Assembly (NCBI GenBank): GCA_034433375.1
Contig: DAOUAQ010000266.1
Coordinates: forward strand, 1 to 28,584
Direction of reading: 5' to 3'
From: DSWT01 sp034433375
Lineage (GTDB): Bacteria; Chloroflexota; Anaerolineae; B4-G1; SLSP01
Length of the DNA stretch: 28,584 bases
Part shown: in pieces, positions 23,753 through 28,584 of the stretch
How the letters are laid out: every line of letters starts with the position of its first letter
Numbering within the stretch: the first letter of the stretch is position 1
The notes under the pieces: generated by a model
What the model was told of the DNA's origin: nothing
Databases searched by the model: none
Seen by the model: the letters and a program-made list of their open reading frames with translations, nothing else
Made by a program: the position numbers and the translations under genes

Positions 23753-24615
23753 GCCTGCGCAAGCTCAAACTATCCCGGCAAACCTCGCAGCGCATCGCCT
23801 TCGCGCTGATCACGTTGGCGGCGCTGGTCGTCATTGCGCCGATCTTCTTCATCGTCGGCTACATCGTCTACGAGGGCGCGAGCGCGATCAGTTGGGAATT
23901 TCTCACCGCGTACCCCTACAACGGGATGAAGTCCGGCGGCCTGCTCCCGGCCATCGTCGGGACGCTGTGGCTAACGGCGGGCACGGCCATCGTCGCCGTC
24001 CCCATCGGCATTGGCGCGGCGATCTACCTCTCCGAGTACGCCAAAGACAACACAATGACGCGCGCCATTCGCGTCGCCATCATCAACCTGGCCGGCATCC
24101 CGTCGGTCGTGTACGGATTGTTCGGCCTGGGTTTGTTCGTCATCTTCCTCAATTTTGGGACGTCCATCCTGGCCGGATCGCTCACCCTGGGCATTATGAC
24201 GCTCCCGGTCATCATCAGCACGGCGGAAGAGGCGTTGCGCGCGGTGCCGCAATCGTTCCGGCTGGTCAGCGTCAGCCTCGGCGGAACGCACTGGCAGACC
24301 ATCCGCCGCGTGGTGCTCCCACAAGCCCTGCCGGGCATTATCACCGGCGTGATTCTGGGCCTGGAGCGCGCCGCCGGGGAAACCGCGCCCATCCTCTTCA
24401 CCGTGGCCGCGTTCTTCCTACCACGCTTGCCCACCTCCATCTTCGACCAAACGATGGCCCTGCCCTACCACCTCTTCGTCATCAGCACCCAAGTACCGGG
24501 GATGCCGGTGCATATTCAATACGGCACGGCGCTGGTGCTCCTGATCTTCGTGTTGTCTATGAATGTCATAGCGACGCTCATCCGCAATCATTACCGCAAG
24601 CAGAGGTTCTGGTGA
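23749..24615 (+). CDS. pstA: Phosphate ABC transporter permease PstA
   Basis: The product is 288 residues and the second permease of the phosphate importer. It has about six membrane helices. The EAA-type loop is S-F-R-L-V-S-V-S-L-G-G-T-H-W-Q followed by V-V-L-P-Q-A-L-P-G-I. The conserved G-L-E-R-A-A-G-E-T-A-P-I-L-F motif is present. It overlaps pstC by 4 bp (ATGA) and pstB2 by one base (TGATG). Confidence 0.93.
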   Translation: MSLRKLKLSRQTSQRIAFALITLAALVVIAPIFFIVGYIVYEGASAISWEFLTAYPYNGMKSGGLLPAIVGTLWLTAGTAIVAVPIGIGAAIYLSEYAKDNTMTRAIRVAIINLAGIPSVVYGLFGLGLFVIFLNFGTSILAGSLTLGIMTLPVIISTAEEALRAVPQSFRLVSVSLGGTHWQTIRRVVLPQALPGIITGVILGLERAAGETAPILFTVAAFFLPRLPTSIFDQTMALPYHLFVISTQVPGMPVHIQYGTALVLLIFVLSMNVIATLIRNHYRKQRFW

Positions 24616-25379
24616 TGGCCCCCAACGTCAAAATTCACATCGAAGATTTCGGCCTGCGCTACTCCGACGGCACGGAGAGCCTGCACGACATCACGCTGGA
24701 TGTGTACGCCAACCAGATCAACGTGTTCTTCGGCCCGTCGGGCGGCGGCAAGAGCACACTGTTGCGGGCGATGAACCGCCTCAACGATTTGACGGACGTG
24801 GTGCAACAGACCGGACGCATCCTGCTGGACGGCGAGGACGTCACGCAACCCGGTTACGATATCGTGCGCCTGCGACGGCGCGTGGGCATCGTCTTCGCGC
24901 GGCCCGTCGCCCTGCCGATGAGCATCTACCGCAACATCACCTACGGCCTGGAACTGGCCGGCGTGCGCGACAAGGCCACGCTCGACGCCGCCGTGACGCG
25001 CTCATTGCAACAGTCGGCGCTGTGGGACGAAGTCCACGACCGCCTGGGTGAGCCGGCGCACGCCCTCTCCGGCGGGCAGCAACAGCGGCTCTGCCTGGCG
25101 CGCGTGCTCGCCTTGCAGCCGGAGGTCATCCTGCTGGACGAACCCACCTCCGGCCTCGACCCCATCTCCACGGCCAAAATCGAGGCCACGATGCAAGAAC
25201 TAAAGTCCGACTATACCTTCGTTATCGTCCCGCACAGCGTCCAGCAGGCCGCGCGCGTCGCCGATTGGGCTACATTCTTCCTGCAAGGCGAGTTGATCGA
25301 GCATGGCGTAGGTCGTGAGATGTTCCTCAAACCCAAGCAGACCAGGACAGAAGACTACATCACCGGGCGGTTTGGGTAA
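24615..25379 (+). CDS. Second PstB-like ATPase with altered Q-loop
   Basis: The product is 254 residues and a PstB-type ABC ATPase paralogue. Walker A is G-P-S-G-G-G-K-S-T (40-48), signature L-S-G-G-Q (151-155), Walker B V-I-L-L-D-E (171-176) and H-loop His207 (V-P-H-S). In place of the Q-loop V-F-Q-K-P-N-P-F-P of the canonical copy it has V-F-A-R-P-V-A-L-P, so the Gln is Ala95. That residue normally senses ATP and couples to the permease. It is translationally coupled to pstA (TGATG), so it may be the regular partner of PstCA. It could also be a regulatory copy paired with the canonical PstB as a heterodimer. An octamer array follows its stop. Confidence 0.9.
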   Translation: MAPNVKIHIEDFGLRYSDGTESLHDITLDVYANQINVFFGPSGGGKSTLLRAMNRLNDLTDVVQQTGRILLDGEDVTQPGYDIVRLRRRVGIVFARPVALPMSIYRNITYGLELAGVRDKATLDAAVTRSLQQSALWDEVHDRLGEPAHALSGGQQQRLCLARVLALQPEVILLDEPTSGLDPISTAKIEATMQELKSDYTFVIVPHSVQQAARVADWATFFLQGELIEHGVGREMFLKPKQTRTEDYITGRFG

Positions 25380-25381
25380 AA

Positions 25382-25445
25382 AACGTTGGCACGTTGCAAC
25401 GTTTGAACGTTGGCACGTTGCAACGTTTGAACGTTCAAACGTTGC
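25382..25445. repeat. Octanucleotide (nACGTTnn) array, eight units
   Basis: Eight 8-nt units run in phase: aacgttgg, cacgttgc, aacgtttg, then the same three again, aacgttca and aacgttgc. The first 24 bp are exactly duplicated. It is the same family as the array at 10079-10110. Confidence 0.9.
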
Positions 25446-25472
25446 AACAGTTTATTTCCGTGGAGGGATGCT

Positions 25473-26363
25473 ATGGACCTTTTCGGCGGCATTGAAGCGG
25501 GTGGGACCAAGTTTGTCTGCGCGATGGGCAGTGGCCCCGACAACATTGTGGATGAAATCCGGTTTCCGACAACAACGCCGGAGGAGACCATCGGCGCAGC
25601 CATTGATTTCTTTCGCGGCGCAATCGCCACAGGCGCGACGCTACGCGCGGTGGGCATCGCCGCGTTTGGCCCGGTGGACCCAAATCCAGCCTCCCCAACC
25701 TGGGGCTACATCACCTCCACGCCCAAGCCCGGTTGGGGCAACACCGACTTCGGCAGGCGGGTGCGCGCGGCGCTCGGCGTCCCCGTTGGCTTCGACACAG
25801 ACGTCAACGGCGCGGCGCTCGGCGAGGGCACGTGGGGCGCGGCGCAAGGCCTGGACTCGTTCGTCTACCTCACCGTCGGCACGGGCATCGGCGGCGGCGC
25901 GATGGTGGAAGGCCGTCTGCTGCACGGTCTGATGCACACGGAGATGGGCCACATCCGTCTGCCGCACGATTTCGACGCCGACCCCTTCCCCGGCAACTGC
26001 CCTTACCACGATGACTGCTTCGAGGGGTTAGCGAACGGCCCGGCGATGGAAGCCCGCTGGGGCCAGCGCGCCGAAACGCTCCCACCCGATCACCCCGCGT
26101 GGGCGCTGGAAGCGCATTACATCGCGCTGGCGTGCGCGAATTTCGTCCTCACGCTCTGCCCGCAGCGCATCATCCTCGGCGGCGGCGTGATGCAGCAAGC
26201 GCACCTTTTCCCGCTGATCCGCCGCAAGGTGCAGACCTTGCTGAACGGCTACGTCCGCGTCCCCGAAATCCTGCGCGACATTGACGCCTACATCGTCCCG
26301 CCGGGCCTGGGCAACCGCGCCGGCGTCCTCGGCGCCATCGCCCTGGCAATGCAGGCAAACTAA
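25473..26363 (+). CDS. ROK-family fructokinase/glucokinase with zinc site
   Basis: The product is 296 residues. It phosphorylates a sugar, probably fructose, with ATP in the cytoplasm. ROK features: G-G-I-E-A-G-G-T-K (5-13, phosphate loop), D-T-D-V-N-G-A-A-L-G-E (108-118, catalytic Asp110), G-T-G-I-G-G-G (136-142), and the zinc site H160, C176, H179, C182 (C-P-Y-H-D-D-C) seen in B. subtilis-type fructokinases. GGAGGG (25462-25467) lies 5 nt before the ATG. No sugar transporter is adjacent. The sugar is inferred from family resemblance, and other hexoses or N-acetyl sugars are possible. Confidence 0.88.
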   Translation: MDLFGGIEAGGTKFVCAMGSGPDNIVDEIRFPTTTPEETIGAAIDFFRGAIATGATLRAVGIAAFGPVDPNPASPTWGYITSTPKPGWGNTDFGRRVRAALGVPVGFDTDVNGAALGEGTWGAAQGLDSFVYLTVGTGIGGGAMVEGRLLHGLMHTEMGHIRLPHDFDADPFPGNCPYHDDCFEGLANGPAMEARWGQRAETLPPDHPAWALEAHYIALACANFVLTLCPQRIILGGGVMQQAHLFPLIRRKVQTLLNGYVRVPEILRDIDAYIVPPGLGNRAGVLGAIALAMQAN

Positions 26364-26424
26364 CCACGAATCTACACGAATCATCACGAATAGAGATCAA
26401 ATTAGTGGAAATTCGTGAAGATTC
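26364..26424. repeat. CACGAAT short repeats with opposing arm
   Basis: Three CACGAAT-containing units of about 9 nt (26365-26391) are followed by the inverted ATTCGTG (26411-26417) and a further ATTCG. CACGAAT at 26385-26391 can pair with 26411-26417 over a 19-nt loop. It begins right after the fructokinase stop and may end its transcript. Confidence 0.65.
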
Positions 26425-26447
26425 GGGGTTGATGCTCTGAGACCGTA

Positions 26448-27002
26448 ATGGAAAACAAACCGGGAACGATAGGCCGCCGCATCGTCGTGATTGGGACGAC
26501 GTGCGCGGGGAAGACGACGCTGGCGCGCGCCCTGGGGGGAAAGCTGGGCGTCCCGCACATTGAGCTGGACGCGCTCTATTGGGGACCAGGATGGACGGCC
26601 TTACCGACCGAGACCTTCCGCGCCACCGTCGCCGATGCCTTGAGTGGGGATGCCTGGACCACCGACGGCAATTACAGCAAAGCGCGGGACATTATCTGGG
26701 GACGCGCCGACACGCTCGTGTGGCTCGACTACCCTTTCCCTGTCATTATGTGGCGACTCATCACGCGCACGTTGCGTCGCGTGGTCACGCAAGAGGTTTT
26801 GTGGAATAGCAACTGCGAAACCTGGCGCGGCGCCTTCTTCAGCCGCGACTCACTCTTCGTGTGGGCTATCACGACGCATCGTAAACGCCGCGAGCGCACC
26901 CTTGAGCGCCTGCAAGACCCGGCCTACCAACACCTCGCCGTCATCCACCTGCGCTCGCCCAAAGCGACTCGCGCCTGGCTGAAACAGATCTTCGCACTAT
27001 AA
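26448..27002 (+). CDS. P-loop NTPase, small kinase/FlaR-like topology-modulation family
   Basis: The product is 184 residues. It starts with a strand and Walker A G-T-T-C-A-G-K-T-T (about 16-24). An E-L-D-A-L-Y-W-G-P-G-W segment (39-49) then matches FlaR-like and adenylate/shikimate-kinase-like small P-loop proteins, as does the D-G-N-Y strand. A late R-K-R-R-E-R arginine stretch may be the lid. The true substrate of this family is poorly known. No Shine-Dalgarno is obvious at this ATG, so the start is approximate. It follows the fructokinase gene after 84 bp. Confidence 0.72.
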   Translation: MENKPGTIGRRIVVIGTTCAGKTTLARALGGKLGVPHIELDALYWGPGWTALPTETFRATVADALSGDAWTTDGNYSKARDIIWGRADTLVWLDYPFPVIMWRLITRTLRRVVTQEVLWNSNCETWRGAFFSRDSLFVWAITTHRKRRERTLERLQDPAYQHLAVIHLRSPKATRAWLKQIFAL

Positions 27003-27037
27003 CAAATCAGGACTTACGCAGTTCCCTGAGATTGGAT

Positions 27038-27090
27038 GCTGATTTTCGCAGGTTTACGCAGATTTTCCTAAATTATCTGCGAAAATCAGC
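27038..27090. repeat. 14-bp perfect inverted repeat
   Basis: GCTGATTTTCGCAG (27038-27051) and CTGCGAAAATCAGC (27077-27090) are exact reverse complements. A second, interleaved pair (ACGCAGATTT and AAATCTGCGT) overlaps. This is either a strong hairpin after the P-loop gene or a dispersed palindromic repeat. Confidence 0.75.
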
Positions 27091-27128
27091 GTAAATCTGC
27101 GTCCAATGACTTTTCCACGACCAAGAGT

Positions 27129-27297
27129 GAGTCTACTGCAAAAAGTCCTTCTTGACCGCCAAGACGCCAAGTTCGCCAAGAGAACAAAAGAATACATAAG
27201 TAATTTTAATAAATTTGCGCATTTTTACAAATTTTATTCATTTGCTCATTAAAAAACTTGGCGTTCTTGGCGACTTGGTGGTTTTTTCAGTGGAGTC
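27129..27297. mobile_element. MITE-like element (about 169 bp) inserted in a HEPN gene
   Basis: Both ends carry related inverted sequences: GAGTCTACTG (27129-27138) and, inverted, GACTCCACTG (27297-27288), each followed by an A-run. Inner 26-bp arms at 27155-27180 and 27257-27282 match at 22 of 26 positions (Cys-Pro-Ala-like CGCCAAG repeats). The core (27181-27256) is AT-rich and non-coding. HEPN protein similarity stops exactly at the right end. I could not see a target-site duplication. Confidence 0.55.
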
Positions 27298-27432
27298 AAC
27301 ACATTGTTGCGCATGAAAGCCGAGACTCTCCAATGGAACATCCGGCATTGTTTGCAGATACTGCGCCACGCGCAGATCATGCTCCGCGCGCCGCAGCCAT
27401 TCTAACGCCAGGTCACGCGCCGGGTTGAGCAT
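27238..27432 (-). pseudogene. Truncated HEPN-domain gene (MNT-HEPN pair)
   Basis: About 45 residues of a HEPN protein are intact (A-L-E-W-L-R-R-A-E-H-D-L, then L-G-F-H-A-Q-Q-C). The sequence then changes at D-S-T-E-K-T-T-K-S-P, which is read from the inserted element, and stops. Full HEPN proteins are about 120-130 residues and carry the R-x4-6-H ribonuclease motif near the C terminus, which is lost. No remnant is visible beyond the element. The likely start, ATG at 27432, overlaps the end of the nucleotidyltransferase gene by 20 bp. Confidence 0.7.
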
Positions 27433-27766
27433 AGAGCACCTTGCCTTCACGGGCAACTGTATGAGTGAAACTACCAGGAACATCCTGGTAGCGTGCAAAT
27501 TCATCCGGCGTGTAAACCAGAATATCTAACGGACGTCCTATCCCTCGGAAGAGACGCCGGACTTGCGCGTACCGTTGAGGGCGGGGCAAGTCGGATTCCT
27601 GAATAATAAGCAAGTCAATATCGCTATGGACATTCTGTTCCTCACGCGCCCACGAGCCAAACAAGATGATTTTTTGCGGATGCAATGCCTCTGCAATTCG
27701 CGCGGCAATCATCTCCGGTGTATCCGCCTCGTGAAGGGCACCTGTATGAGTCGTAAGTTCGTTCAT
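27413..27766 (-). CDS. MNT-type minimal nucleotidyltransferase (antitoxin-like)
   Basis: The product is 117 residues from this start. It carries the nucleotidyltransferase signature G-S-W-A-R (about 37-41), then D-I-D near 50-52, and a third acidic residue in L-D-I-L-V. MNT proteins pair with HEPN toxins, which they can AMPylate to silence. Here the HEPN partner is truncated, so the pair is probably decaying. I prefer the ATG at 27766 because TACAAT on the minus strand (27778-27773) ends about 7 nt upstream, as for the other leaderless genes. The ATG at 27784 is also possible. No convincing -35 is visible. Confidence 0.82.
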   Translation of the reverse strand: MNELTTHTGALHEADTPEMIAARIAEALHPQKIILFGSWAREEQNVHSDIDLLIIQESDLPRPQRYAQVRRLFRGIGRPLDILVYTPDEFARYQDVPGSFTHTVAREGKVLYAQPGA

Positions 27767-27784
27767 AACTTCATTGTAGCACAT

Positions 27785-27856
27785 ATTTCAGTTGTGGACT
27801 AGTGTTTTTTCAAGGCATGAATGACGGGTGTTTTCCTTAGTATTTGGCGCCAATTT
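27785..27856. other. Short intergenic gap
   Basis: No gene or repeat is recognised between the nucleotidyltransferase and ABC exporter genes. The region is AT-rich with two short T-runs. Confidence 0.4.
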
Positions 27857-28473
27857 TTATGCCGCGACCAATTCCTCCGCGACCGCGTGTTGCCCCTTGA
27901 ACTGGCTCATGTACAGGTGATGGTAGAACCCCCGCTGCGCGAGCAGCGCCTCGTGCGTGCCGCGCTCGATGATCTCGCCGTCGTTGATGACCAAAATGGC
28001 GTCCGCGTCGCGGATCGTGCTGAGGCGGTGCGCGATGACGAAGCTGGTGCGCCCCTCCATCAGCCGCAACATTGCCTCCTGGATGTTCTTCTCCGTGCGG
28101 GTGTCCACGCTGCTCGTCGCCTCGTCGAGGATGAGGATGCTCGGATCGGCCAGGATCGCGCGCGCGATGGCGAGCAATTGGCGCTGCCCCTGGCTGATGT
28201 TGCCGGCGCGCTCCGATAGCTCCGTCTGGTAGCCCTCCGGCAAGCGGTGGATGAACTGGTCGGCGTTGGCGAGCTTCGCCGCTGCGATGACCTCGTCATC
28301 CGTCGCGTCCAACCGCCCGTAGCGGATGTTCTCCATCACCGTGTCGGCAAACATATACGTATCTTGCAGCACGATGCCCAGTTCGCGGCGCAGATCGGCC
28401 ATCTTGAGCTGGCGGATGTCAATCCCATCCACCGTGATACTGCCGCTGTCAATGTCGTAGAAACGGGTGAGCC
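27857..28473 (-). pseudogene. C-terminal part of an ABC exporter ATPase (MsbA/LmrA-like), interrupted
   Basis: The sequence encodes about 205 residues of the nucleotide-binding domain of a type IV (half-transporter) ABC exporter. Present: R-F-Y-D-I-D-S-G, V-D-G-I-D-I-R-Q, Q-loop V-L-Q-D-T, signature I-S-Q-G-Q, Walker B I-L-I-L-D-E-A-T-S-S-V-D and H-loop A-H-R-L-S-T. The membrane domain and Walker A are missing. Upstream of T-R-F-Y the expected sequence breaks off at about 28473 and an in-frame TGA follows within a few codons. The gene is therefore cut by the element at the right edge, and the rest could lie beyond it. Confidence 0.85.
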
Positions 28474-28584
28474 AATGTCATTAAGTTAAGGCCCAGCGAC
28501 TACAATCGAGTATTATGTCCTCCATCCAAAATATAGCTCAAGGAGGATAGCATGGCAACCGATACCACAGCCCTGTGTGCCGGT
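28474..28584 (+). mobile_element. Putative left end of an insertion sequence (possibly IS4/IS231-like)
   Basis: The ABC gene ends abruptly at CAATGTCATTAAGTTAAGG (28474-28492). This resembles the terminal repeats of IS231-type IS4 elements. A non-coding stretch follows, then an RBS and start codon. The window ends before the element can be confirmed. Confidence 0.45.
28552..28584 (+). CDS. Start of an unidentified gene, possibly a transposase (partial)
   Basis: AAGGAGG (28540-28546) lies 5 nt before an ATG, and the frame stays open to the window end (11 codons, M-A-T-D-T-T-A-L-C-A-G). The peptide is too short to identify. The transposase idea rests only on its place inside the putative IS end. 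Confidence 0.4.
   Translation, partial: MATDTTALCAG

Noticed and set aside
1..28584. tRNA or rRNA genes
   Set aside because: No cloverleaf-like segment or conserved rRNA sequence was recognised on either strand.

Overview
The window (28.6 kb, GC-rich overall) looks like a chromosomal piece of a Chloroflexota bacterium, probably Anaerolineae-like. This is inferred, not proven. The hints are several lipoproteins with Pro/Thr-rich linkers, an fhaA-fhaB pair, a two-ATPase pst locus, and many short tandem arrays. I see no rRNA, tRNA or CRISPR array. The right edge appears to run into an insertion sequence that truncates an ABC transporter gene.

Layout. 1-1059: a palindromic repeat and a toast-rack-type lipoprotein. 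1090-4242 (-): a very large membrane protein joining a catalytically dead glycosidase-like domain to a Wzy/O-antigen-ligase-type polymerase. 4357-7925 (+): a two-gene unit that is the best candidate for an undescribed system. It has a small adaptor (EACC1-like plus EAD7-like domains) and a 961-residue caspase-like protein carrying an EF-hand-like loop, a helical segment, two Ig-like domains, two C2H2 zinc fingers and a C-terminal FGE/C-type-lectin-like domain. 8025-10080 (+): fhaA, fhaB and an atypical SDR. 10123-12036 (+): an orphan family-5 solute-binding lipoprotein. 19373 down to 12092 (-): a tightly packed run of PrsW-like protein, single-pass membrane protein, S1C protease lipoprotein, ABC1/UbiB kinase and GNAT, followed by a GT39-like glycosyltransferase. 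20497-19457 (-): asnA. 20676-20885 (+): a small membrane protein. 21813-25379: a phosphate-uptake locus with one pstB divergent from pstSCA-pstB2. 25473-27002 (+): ROK fructokinase and a P-loop kinase-like protein. 27129-27766 (-): an MNT nucleotidyltransferase and a HEPN gene cut short by a MITE-like element. 27857-28473 (-): the C-terminal half of an ABC exporter ATPase.

Two genome-level patterns stand out. First, heptanucleotide (and at two sites octanucleotide) arrays sit at gene ends, often supplying the stop codon. One array lies in frame inside the GT39-like gene. Second, five promoters share a TTG-type -35 element, exactly 16 bp of spacer and a TATAAT/TATACT -10. Three of them lie so close to the start codon that the transcript should be leaderless or nearly so.
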